From Bacteroidota bacterium (lineage in GTDB: Bacteria; Bacteroidota; Bacteroidia; Bacteroidales; VadinHA17): a stretch of DNA of 13,787 nt. The notes below the pieces were generated by a model that was not told the DNA's origin, searched no databases, and saw only the letters and a list, made by a program, of their open reading frames with translations. This document shows, piece by piece, positions 1-5,212 of the stretch (its first letter is position 1; the number at the start of each line of letters is the position of its first letter). Made by a program: the position numbers and the translations under genes. The stretch spans positions 1 through 13,787 of the forward strand of contig JAKAXP010000036.1 in assembly GCA_021816545.1 (NCBI GenBank). Direction: 5' to 3'.

Positions 1-574
1 TTCCCTGCCAGAACTCCACGTATTCAGGTTCAAGGCAGTATCCGCCCCAGTCGTCAGGTCTGGGTATGGGCCTGTCACGGTATCTCTCCTCAATATCGGC
101 GGCTGTCCGTTCCAGCAGTTCACGGCTCTCCAGGTGCCGGCTCTGCTGTGATGCCACTGCGCTGATCTGGCTCTCGCGCGGGCGGCTCCTGAAATATGCA
201 TCTGACTCATCCGCCGGCAGCCTGGTAACTTTTCCGCCAATACGGACCTGCCTGTATAGCTCGTGCCAGAAGAAGGTCATGGCGGCATGGCTGTTGTTCC
301 TCATTTCTTCGCCCTTGCGGCTTCCGTAGTTAGTGAAGAAGGTGAATCCCCTGGAGTTGAAATCCCTTAAAAGCACGATCCTGCCTGAAGGTTTTCCAGA
401 GACATCCGCAGTGGCTAGATGCACGGCATTCGGGTCCATTACCTTTTGTCTGATGGCATCCTCCATCCACCGTCCGAACTGTATGACCGGGTCATGTGAG
501 AAATCAGCGAGGTTCAGCCCCTCACCGTGGTACTCATTTCTGAGAAGTGTGGTCATCCTTCGGATTGAATTCAT
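1..574 (-). CDS. pdxH: Pyridoxamine 5'-phosphate oxidase, C-terminus cut by window edge
   Basis: PdxH is the FMN-dependent oxidase that turns pyridoxamine or pyridoxine 5'-phosphate into pyridoxal 5'-phosphate in the cytoplasm. Translating the minus strand from the ATG at 574-572 gives an open frame of about 191 codons to the window edge. Family landmarks appear in order: RIVLLRDF and the FTNYGSRKGEEM stretch (FMN phosphate and substrate region), FFWHELYRQVRIGGKV, SRPRESQISAVASQQS, and near the edge RPDDWGGYCLEPEYVEFWQG. The E. coli enzyme has 218 residues, so only about 25 C-terminal residues, including the usual final R-L-x-P, should be missing. No Shine-Dalgarno sequence precedes the ATG. 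A second in-frame ATG at 556-554 is possible, but it would shorten the N-terminal helix that normally contains the LRREY-like motif (here LRNEY). The gene is divergent from the LysM gene, with 115 bases between them. Identification rests on motif recognition and is firm. Confidence 0.95.
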   Translation of the reverse strand, partial: MNSIRRMTTLLRNEYHGEGLNLADFSHDPVIQFGRWMEDAIRQKVMDPNAVHLATADVSGKPSGRIVLLRDFNSRGFTFFTNYGSRKGEEMRNNSHAAMTFFWHELYRQVRIGGKVTRLPADESDAYFRSRPRESQISAVASQQSRHLESRELLERTAADIEERYRDRPIPRPDDWGGYCLEPEYVEFWQG

Positions 575-661
575 GGGATCAGAAGTTTTTGTTACTGAAA
601 ATAAACACCTGTGTGTGGATTATGTTTATTTTGCATTGTCGGTTACATGGATTGAAAATAC

Positions 662-669
662 TACATTTG
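662..669 (+). promoter_or_regulatory. Possible Bacteroidota -7 box for the LysM gene
   Basis: TACATTTG matches the Bacteroidota -7 consensus TAnnTTTG and ends 20 bases before the ATG at 690. The -33 partner is poor: the nearest TTTG (630-633) is 28 bases away, and a weaker ATTG (635-638) is 23 bases away. This is a pattern match only. Confidence 0.35.
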
Positions 670-689
670 TTTTAGAAAAACTTAAACGT

Positions 690-1826
690 ATGTCTTTGAC
701 ACGCATTCTGCCAACATTTGCACTGGTTATAACCCTGTCTGTCCCCGCAGTGGTCAGTGCTCAGGTACCTGTTGAGGTGTCAACTGAAAAGGTGGTCTCC
801 GGAGGAAAGGTTTACTACATGCATGAGGTGCAGAAGAACCAGACCCTGTATTCAATTGCGAAGGCTTACAGGGTGACTGTTGATGCCCTCACGCGTGAGA
901 ATGTCATTCCGCCCAACGGCATACAGACCGGGCAGGTGCTGAAGGTTCCCGCCTCTGATCAGCAACTTGCCGCCACCTCGCAGCCGCGCACTGCTGCGCA
1001 GCAGCCCCCCGCAGCCACCCAGCCCCGCCCCTCGGCGCAGCCTTCGCGCTCCGCGCCTGTAAGCGGAGTTCCGGGTATAAACATTTCAAATGAGAAGATC
1101 GTTTCAGGGGGCAAAACATTCTATATGCATGAAGTACAGAAGGGTCAGACGCTGTATTCATTGGCAAAGGCATACAGGGTGACAATCCTTGATATTGACC
1201 GTGAGAACTCCATCCCTGCCGGAGGGATCAGGGAGGGTCAGGTGCTGAAGATACCTGCATCATCGGCCCTTTCATTTACTGAGGAAGAGACTCCTGCTGA
1301 TCAGCCTGCTGCTGTTTCCGACAGGAATGCTGCTGCCGGAGCCAGGAGCACTGCAGCGACAGGAACAGGTATGCCGCGCCAGGAGACCGCTCGCCAGGAA
1401 ACTGCTCGCCAGGAGGCTCAGATGCCTCGGCAGGAGACAACTTCCCGGCAGACCCAGATGCCACGGCAGGAGCAGCCTGCTGCAAAGACAGAGACAGCAA
1501 AACCGGCAACAGATGGTGCAGTGACCTTTAAAACTGCAGATACAGCGGCAAAAACTGATGTCAAGGCCCAGCCTGAAACGAAGACCCAGCCTGAGGCCGC
1601 AAATCAGCAGCAGGCTCAGCAGGAAACACCTTCAGCCGGCAGGAACGGTGACAAACCGAAGCCACAGCCCGAAAAGAAGAAAATCCACAAGGTTCAGAAG
1701 GGTGAGTCGCTGGCCGACATTGCCAAGAAATACGGTGTCACCGTCCAGGAACTCAAGGCAGCCAACAAGGGTGTCATCTTCGCCATGCCTGACATGAGGC
1801 TGGTGATCCCGGTAAAGGACGAATAG
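690..1826 (+). CDS. Secreted LysM-repeat protein with three LysM domains
   Basis: This is a 378-residue exported protein predicted to bind peptidoglycan or a related glycan. Residues 1-24 form a signal peptide: one Arg, a hydrophobic core, then a cut near VVSA-Q. LysM domains lie at about 43-88, 145-190 and 333-375. The first two are near duplicates (both contain MHEVQK, QTLYS and AKAYRVT), while the third (KGESLADIAKKYGVT) is more divergent. Between domains 2 and 3 is a long linker rich in Gln, Ala, Pro, Thr and Lys, with short RQE repeats at residues 228-261, probably disordered. No catalytic domain (amidase, peptidase or transglycosylase) is visible, so it may be a scaffold or a wall-binding protein. 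The open frame continues upstream to 333, but that part is antisense to pdxH. The ATG at 690 directly precedes the signal peptide and is chosen as start. The gene is 74 bases upstream of the MazG-like gene and may or may not be co-transcribed with it. Confidence 0.85.
   Translation: MSLTRILPTFALVITLSVPAVVSAQVPVEVSTEKVVSGGKVYYMHEVQKNQTLYSIAKAYRVTVDALTRENVIPPNGIQTGQVLKVPASDQQLAATSQPRTAAQQPPAATQPRPSAQPSRSAPVSGVPGINISNEKIVSGGKTFYMHEVQKGQTLYSLAKAYRVTILDIDRENSIPAGGIREGQVLKIPASSALSFTEEETPADQPAAVSDRNAAAGARSTAATGTGMPRQETARQETARQEAQMPRQETTSRQTQMPRQEQPAAKTETAKPATDGAVTFKTADTAAKTDVKAQPETKTQPEAANQQQAQQETPSAGRNGDKPKPQPEKKKIHKVQKGESLADIAKKYGVTVQELKAANKGVIFAMPDMRLVIPVKDE
1371..1472 (+). repeat. Short coding tandem repeat (RQE units) in the LysM linker
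   Basis: The linker encodes MPRQE, TARQE, TARQE, AQMPRQE, then an interrupted unit, then MPRQE. The DNA repeats caggag/caggaa every 15 bases in the first part. The array lies in the low-complexity linker, where copy number could vary between strains without harming the folded domains. Confidence 0.7.
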
Positions 1827-1836
1827 CAACTTCCTG

Positions 1837-1857
1837 TCAGGGGAACCCTGAGAAGAA
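1837..1857 (+). terminator. Weak candidate terminator after the LysM gene
   Basis: TCAGGG-GAA-CCCTGA (1837-1851) forms a perfect 6-bp stem with a 3-base loop, starting 10 bases after the LysM stop codon. The following T-run is short and delayed (ATTTTC), so this could be a weak terminator or an RNA-stabilising hairpin. Confidence 0.35.
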
Positions 1858-1900
1858 TTTTCAGCAAAATCCTTAAATTTAGGGTTCTAATCTTATTGTT

Positions 1901-2239
1901 ATGAACGACTTTCAAGTGCTTATTGATGAGCTTGTTAAATTCCGTGATGCCAGGCAGTGGGATCAGTTTCACAATACCAAGGATCTGGCGCTTGCGCTGT
2001 CAATTGAGGCCGCGGAACTGAATGAGCTCTTCCTGTGGAAACCGGTGGAGGAGTGTGAAAAAGTGGACAGGGTCAGGCTCAGGGAAGAGCTTGCCGATGT
2101 ATTTGCCTACAGCCTCCTGCTTGCTGGCAAGCACGGCCTTGATGTGAAGGAGATAGTCCTTGAAAAGATCAGAAAGAACAATGAGAAGTACCCGGTTGAC
2201 AAATCGAAGGGTACTGCAAGGAAGTACAATGAGCTCTGA
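1901..2239 (+). CDS. MazG-like nucleotide pyrophosphohydrolase (dCTPase/RS21-C6 type)
   Basis: This is a 112-residue all-alpha protein of the MazG-like superfamily, whose members split (d)NTPs into the monophosphate and pyrophosphate with Mg2+. The metal-binding signature is complete: E36-A-A-E39, then 23 residues, then E63-L-A-D66, which fits EXXE(12-28)EXXD. The N-terminal half (FHNTKDLALALSIEAAEL, ELFLWK) resembles the dCTP pyrophosphatase DCTPP1/XTP3TPA group more than the tandem-domain MazG of E. coli, and the single-domain length fits. The probable role is cytosolic clean-up of non-canonical or excess dNTPs. The substrate cannot be read from the sequence. The ATG at 1901 has no Shine-Dalgarno sequence. 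The macrodomain gene follows after 72 bases on the same strand, so two nucleotide-metabolite clean-up enzymes sit together. The C-terminal tail is rich in Lys and Asn. Confidence 0.85.
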   Translation: MNDFQVLIDELVKFRDARQWDQFHNTKDLALALSIEAAELNELFLWKPVEECEKVDRVRLREELADVFAYSLLLAGKHGLDVKEIVLEKIRKNNEKYPVDKSKGTARKYNEL

Positions 2240-2311
2240 TGGCTTTACTGCCACCGGGCAAATTACCTTTTCAGAAATCCGGTGATTTGCTGCCAGCAAA
2301 ATAATTGAATC

Positions 2312-2830
2312 ATGTTAAAAGTAGTGCTGGGTGATATAACGAGAACGAAAGCTGATGTGATAGTCAACGCGGCAAATTCAACGCTTCTGGGGGGAGGTGG
2401 CGTTGACGGAGCAATTCACATGGCAGGAGGTCCGGCAATCCTGGAAGAATGCAGGAAGATCAGTGAAAGTCAGGGCGGCTGCCCTCCGGGTGAAGCTGTG
2501 ATAACAACAGCCGGCAGGTTGCCGGCAAAATATGTAATTCACACCGTCGGGCCTGTCTGGCATGGCGGCATGAGAAATGAGGATCAGTTGCTTGCAAGCG
2601 CCTATTCCAACTCATTGAAGCTTGCTGTGAAAAACGGGGCAAGAACCATCGCATTTCCAAATATCAGTACCGGTGTATACGGTTTCCCGAAGGGAAGAGC
2701 AGCTAAGATTGCCATTACGGCGGTAAAGGAGTTTTTAAAAACTGATAAATCCCTGGATGAGATTATTTTTGTTTGTTTTGACAGGGAGAACCATGAAATT
2801 TATGAAAGAGAGCTGAAGTCAGAAAATTGA
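2312..2830 (+). CDS. ymdB: Macrodomain protein, MacroD/YmdB-type ADP-ribosyl deacylase
   Basis: This is a single macrodomain of 172 residues, close to the 177 of E. coli YmdB and similar along its whole length. Members of this group hydrolyse O-acetyl-ADP-ribose and remove mono-ADP-ribose from acidic residues. Motifs in order: GDIT (7-10), VNAAN (18-22, with the catalytic-site Asn), the glycine-rich GGGGVDGAIH (27-36, with the MacroD-type Asp at 32), HTVGPVW (77-83) and the phosphate-loop ISTGVYGFP (118-126). All catalytic positions appear intact. E. coli YmdB is also reported to modulate RNase III; nothing here shows that activity. The gene starts with ATG at 2312, 72 bases after the MazG-like gene, and a gyrase-CTD-like gene follows after 39 bases. 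The family call is firm. The symbol follows the E. coli relative and does not prove orthology. Confidence 0.92.
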   Translation: MLKVVLGDITRTKADVIVNAANSTLLGGGGVDGAIHMAGGPAILEECRKISESQGGCPPGEAVITTAGRLPAKYVIHTVGPVWHGGMRNEDQLLASAYSNSLKLAVKNGARTIAFPNISTGVYGFPKGRAAKIAITAVKEFLKTDKSLDEIIFVCFDRENHEIYERELKSEN

Positions 2831-2869
2831 TAATTGCCAGATTTGAGTTATAATTTAAAACTGATTACC

Positions 2870-3508
2870 ATGCAAAGTGCAGAAAGCCTGAAACGAAGAA
2901 TAGAAATGGAAGAAAGAAATACCGCTGCAAGGGAAGCTCCTTCAGGTACAGCGACGATTAAACTGGGAGATGATTCCAATTCAGGTGAGATCCTGGTCTT
3001 TACTTCCCTGGGGAATGTTTATAAGGTTCAGAAGAAAGAGGTACTGGAAAAGGTACAGGCTTTGCAGAAAATTGACCTCGAACCGGGAGAAAGGCCGGTC
3101 TACCTTACCGGAGAAAAGAGGTACAAGGGGTTCCTCATTGTAGCATTTGAAAATGGTAAAATGGGGAAAATTTCCCTGAAAAGCTATGAAACCGAGTATG
3201 CCAGGAAAAAACTGAAGGGTGCTTTCAGCAGCGAATCACGGTTGATCTTTATTGAACTCATTGAGCGTGACATTGACCTGGTTGCGATGAGCAGCATTAA
3301 AAAGGTGATTCTTTTCAACACCTCACTGATAAATGCCGTAGATAGCAGGACAACCAAGGGTGTACAGGTTATGAAGCCGAAGGACGGGAGTGTGATGATC
3401 AAGGTAAACAGGCTTGAAAATTCAAAACTGGCTGATCCGGAATATTACCGTAAGAGTGACGCTCTTAATGCCATCGGATTTTACCTGAAACCGGGGGATG
3501 AAATCTGA
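2870..3508 (+). CDS. Stand-alone GyrA/ParC C-terminal (beta-pinwheel)-like protein
   Basis: This 212-residue protein lacks a signal peptide and membrane segments. After a charged, probably helical N-terminus (SAESLKRRIEMEERN) it shows repeated strand blocks of the kind found in the GyrA/ParC C-terminal beta-pinwheel: EILVFTSLGNVYKVQ, FLIVAFENGKMGKISL, LVAMSSIKKVILFNT, and a segment containing SRTTKGVQVMK that resembles the R-T/A-x-G-V signature of those blades. In topoisomerases that domain wraps DNA. Here the catalytic breakage-reunion region with its active-site Tyr is absent, and no canonical GyrA box (QRRGGKG) is seen. The protein could be a DNA-wrapping or regulatory relative, or a topoisomerase remnant. 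The frame is intact, which argues against decay. The ATG at 2870 is chosen over an in-frame TTG at 2834 that lies 3 bases after the macrodomain stop codon. The gene is the last of a same-strand group with the MazG-like and macrodomain genes. Family assignment is moderate. Confidence 0.6.
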   Translation: MQSAESLKRRIEMEERNTAAREAPSGTATIKLGDDSNSGEILVFTSLGNVYKVQKKEVLEKVQALQKIDLEPGERPVYLTGEKRYKGFLIVAFENGKMGKISLKSYETEYARKKLKGAFSSESRLIFIELIERDIDLVAMSSIKKVILFNTSLINAVDSRTTKGVQVMKPKDGSVMIKVNRLENSKLADPEYYRKSDALNAIGFYLKPGDEI

Positions 3509-4260
3509 TTTCTGACAATACCGTCATTTTGGGGGAGGTTTGAGCAACTGTAAATGACGAACAGCATCGTTATCTCATTTATTATAGCCTGGACGAAACC
3601 AACCTGATGTTTATTGATCTTATCAACAGGCATGGTACAAGAAACCAGGAATTCAAGATTATCGGGTTTGGAGATGACAGTTGTACAGGATAATGAAGGT
3701 TGTTTCTCAATGATCATTTTATTGCTTACATGGGGATAATCAGGTGTGGTTCCAGGCCGTGTCTGAAAATGTTCGGTGACAGTTCTCTGAGTATCCCGGT
3801 TAATTATTCTGATCAAAGCCCAGTTTGTATTTATTATTCCAAGGATCCGATCACCATAATAACTGAAGACCTTGTTAAAATCAGTCTTCGTTTGCGGGTA
3901 TTTATCAATCCAGTTAAAAATCGACTCAATTTCAGATATCTGCACATTGACCTGACCGATATACTGGTCTGATACAAGAAGCCTGCCCGCTACTCTCTGT
4001 TTTTCGTCGTCAATTATCCTAATTTGTTCCTTATGTCTCTGGATTTCATGCTTATATATGCCTAATATCACAATCCCCAGAATCATTAGAGCTCCAACCA
4101 GGGATCCTTCAATCGTTTCTTCTTCAAGAATCAAATTTTCATTTAATGAGGCTGACCCTTTGATCAATGTAGGAGTATATATTATCAATGAGAAAAGGAT
4201 CAGAAGGATCACGAAATATAATACTTGCAGAAATGAGGGGTGAAAATTTATCTTTTTCAT
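3481..4260 (-). CDS. Two-helix membrane protein with coiled coil and GAF-like cytoplasmic part, unknown function
   Basis: I do not recognise a named family. The 259-residue protein has two membrane helices (about 10-33 and 53-69). They flank a short acidic loop (34-52) that probably faces the periplasm. A charged helical stretch (70-110; KHEIQRHKEQIRIIDDEKQR) follows and may be a coiled coil. A soluble C-terminal half then contains alternating strands (NWALIRIINRD, LEFLVSCTMPVDK) and a helix (HQVGFVQAIINEITMLFVIY), reminiscent of a GAF-like sensory fold. No histidine-kinase, GGDEF, HAMP or DNA-binding motif is seen, so any signal output must come from a partner. The gene is much richer in AT than its neighbours, stands alone, and overlaps the convergent gyrase-CTD-like gene by 28 bases at its 3' end. 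The start ATG at 4260 precedes a typical membrane-protein N-terminus (MKKINF). The sensory role is inference. Confidence 0.7.
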   Translation of the reverse strand: MKKINFHPSFLQVLYFVILLILFSLIIYTPTLIKGSASLNENLILEEETIEGSLVGALMILGIVILGIYKHEIQRHKEQIRIIDDEKQRVAGRLLVSDQYIGQVNVQISEIESIFNWIDKYPQTKTDFNKVFSYYGDRILGIINTNWALIRIINRDTQRTVTEHFQTRPGTTPDYPHVSNKMIIEKQPSLSCTTVISKPDNLEFLVSCTMPVDKINKHQVGFVQAIINEITMLFVIYSCSNLPQNDGIVRNQISSPGFR

Positions 4261-4460
4261 AGCGGTTCATTTTGCCTGACACTCATTCACATATTACTGA
4301 TATTGCAATCGCAGTCAATCGTATTAAGGATACCAAATTATGCTTATTTAAGCTGAAGTGTCAAAAGAAATCCGGAGTTTAATATTTATTTAACTATTCT
4401 GATTGCCTGTGTTTTATAATCCTCCTGCAGGATATTGAGGGTGCTATTTTCTCCGGCAGG
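4261..4460. other. AT-rich intergenic stretch without recognisable gene
   Basis: This stretch holds no plausible coding frame on either strand. The part next to 4260 should contain the promoter of the minus-strand membrane-protein gene, but I find no clean TAnnTTTG there. The self-complementary TCCTGCAGGA near 4422-4431 is short and gives no functional hint. Confidence 0.5.
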
Positions 4461-4472
4461 AGTGAGAAGAAT

Positions 4473-4491
4473 GTCCCGCCCGTGGCGGGAC
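4473..4491. repeat. Perfect GC-rich hairpin, 8-bp stem
   Basis: GTCCCGCC (4473-4480), loop CGT, GGCGGGAC (4484-4491). It is not followed by a T-run on either strand, so it is not an ordinary intrinsic terminator. It is very GC-rich compared with the AT-rich sequence before it and begins the palindrome-rich region that extends to the tRNA gene. Confidence 0.7.
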
Positions 4492-4513
4492 GGACTTCCA
4501 TTGGGCCGCCCGG

Positions 4514-4646
4514 AAGAGAAAAATGACCTTTTCGCTTCACTCAAAGGTTTTCTTTTATTGCCCTGCCGCTTTCAACCGCCAGCGGTCGACGCGACCGTGC
4601 AATAAAAAACCACCGCCGGTTTACCTGCGGTGGTCATTTTTCTCTT
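4514..4646. repeat. Long interrupted inverted repeat, 48-base arms, next to tRNA-Pro
   Basis: The outer arms AAGAGAAAAATGACC (4514-4528) and GGTCATTTTTCTCTT (4632-4646) are perfect 15-bp inverted repeats. An inner 9-bp pair, TTTTATTGC (4553-4561) and GCAATAAAA (4599-4607), is separated from the outer pair by exactly 24 bases on both sides, so the arms are 48 bases each (4514-4561 and 4599-4646). Extending the inner pair gives 13 of 16 matches, while the outer part of the 24-base middle is diverged. The centre (4562-4598) carries small hairpins: CCGCT/AGCGG and GGTCG-ACG-CGACC (4584-4596). The right arm ends one base before the tRNA discriminator position and contains the tRNA terminator hairpin. 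The symmetry is seen directly. Whether this is a small mobile palindrome or a folded tRNA trailer is unknown. Confidence 0.7.
4604..4634 (-). terminator. Intrinsic terminator of tRNA-Pro
   Basis: Read on the minus strand, ACCACCGC pairs with GCGGTGGT (4634-4627 with 4616-4609; 8 bp) around a 10-base loop and is followed directly by TTTTTT (overlapping 4609-4604). It begins 13 bases downstream of the tRNA 3' end. This is a textbook rho-independent terminator. Confidence 0.85.
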
Positions 4647-4647
4647 G

Positions 4648-4720
4648 TCGGGGTGAGAAGACTCGAACTTCCGGCCCCTACGTCCCGAACGTAGTACGCT
4701 ACCAACTGCGCTACACCCCG
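4648..4720 (-). tRNA. tRNA-Pro (anticodon CGG)
   Basis: The minus strand folds into a complete cloverleaf of 73 bases. The acceptor stem is CGGGGTG/CACCCCG (4720-4714 with 4655-4649) with discriminator A at 4648. The D-stem is GCGC/GCGT with an 8-base loop, the anticodon stem is CTACG/CGTAG around the loop TTCGGGA (anticodon CGG at 4687-4685), and the T-stem is GGAAG/CTTCT around TTCGAGT. C1-G72 and A73 are the bacterial proline identity elements, and G37 follows the anticodon as expected. It reads CCG codons. The CCA end is not encoded: the next bases are CAA, so it must be added enzymatically. Confidence 0.97.
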
Positions 4721-4731
4721 ATTCAACCTCC

Positions 4732-4779
4732 TTTTCCGCCAACCGGCGGAGAAAGAGAACAGCCTGAACAAAATTCAGG
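4732..4779 (-). other. Two hairpins in the leader of the tRNA transcript
   Basis: Between the response-regulator stop codon and the tRNA, the minus strand holds CCTGAA-TTTTG-TTCAGG (4779-4763) and then a 9-bp stem with one wobble pair around GGTT (4753-4732; core TCCGCC-GGTT-GGCGGA). The first could weakly end the upstream operon, but it lacks a T-run. The second sits 11 bases before the mature tRNA 5' end and could affect 5' processing. Confidence 0.5.
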
Positions 4780-4783
4780 TTCG

Positions 4784-4791
4784 CAAAAATA
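4784..4791 (-). promoter_or_regulatory. Candidate -7 box for tRNA-Pro
   Basis: TATTTTTG on the minus strand fits TAnnTTTG exactly and lies 63 bases upstream of the tRNA 5' end, downstream of the response-regulator stop codon. I find no TTTG at the proper -33 distance. If it is active, the tRNA has its own promoter and a leader of about 55-60 bases. Confidence 0.4.
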
Positions 4792-4822
4792 ATAAAATTT
4801 TTATCCTGAAGGAACTTTTTGA

Positions 4823-5212
4823 CTATTTAAGAGTCAGTTCAGCGATCTTGCGGTGCAAGTCGTTGCTGCTCACCGGCTTGGGAAGATAATCAGTACAACC
4901 GGCCTCCATGGCACGCTTGCGGTCATCCGGAAAAGCATATGCCGTCACTGCCACTATGGGCAGGGATGCATACCTCTCCTCGGAACGCAAACGCCTGGTC
5001 AGCGAGAGACCATCCTCATCCCCCTTCAGGGAGATATCCATAAGCACCAGGTCAAAATCCCTGCCGTGCAACAGATCCCAGGCATCAGCTGCTGAGTCGG
5101 CTACCGCAGTGTCATACATGCCCGACAGCAGCTTCGTGAAGTAAAGCTGACTGTGGGGGTCATCCTCTACTATGAGAATGGCCAATCGCTTTGATGATGA
5201 CGGGTCCTTCAT
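4823..5212 (-). CDS. Single-domain response regulator (CheY-like receiver)
   Basis: This 129-residue protein is only a receiver domain. Key residues are in place: acidic pocket E16-D17-D18, phosphoacceptor D59 in LVLMDISLKG, T90 in IVAVTAYAF, and K112 in YLPKPV. No DNA-binding, enzymatic or other output domain follows, so it would act by protein contact, as CheY- or Spo0F-type proteins do, or in a phosphorelay with a hybrid kinase. The sequence style (ILIVEDDPHSQLYF, MEAGCTDYLPKPV) resembles receivers of hybrid histidine kinases. Its ATG overlaps the stop codon of the DUF362 gene (ATGA), which points to translational coupling and a shared regulation or function. No kinase gene is in the window. 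It is the last gene of the porQ-to-regulator run, and tRNA-Pro follows about 100 bases downstream. Confidence 0.92.
   Translation of the reverse strand: MKDPSSSKRLAILIVEDDPHSQLYFTKLLSGMYDTAVADSAADAWDLLHGRDFDLVLMDISLKGDEDGLSLTRRLRSEERYASLPIVAVTAYAFPDDRKRAMEAGCTDYLPKPVSSNDLHRKIAELTLK

Noticed and set aside
333..689. N-terminal extension of the LysM open frame and a plus-strand frame at 66-329
   Set aside because: Both are antisense to the clearly recognisable pdxH coding sequence. The LysM signal peptide starts at 690.
1371..1472. Repeat array considered as CRISPR-like
   Set aside because: The units are about 15 bases with no unique spacers and are read as protein in a continuous frame.
904..1524. 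Open frames on the opposite strand and in other frames within the LysM gene
   Set aside because: They arise from the GC-rich low-complexity linker and repeats and have no independent support.
3500..3515. GAAATC-T-GATTTC palindrome at the convergent gene ends as a terminator
   Set aside because: The symmetry has a one-base centre, so no RNA hairpin can form as a terminator, and there is no T-run.
4523..4792. 89-residue open frame on the plus strand across the tRNA region
   Set aside because: It is antisense to tRNA-Pro and its terminator. Such frames across tRNA genes are often mis-annotated, and its sequence shows no domain or codon signal.
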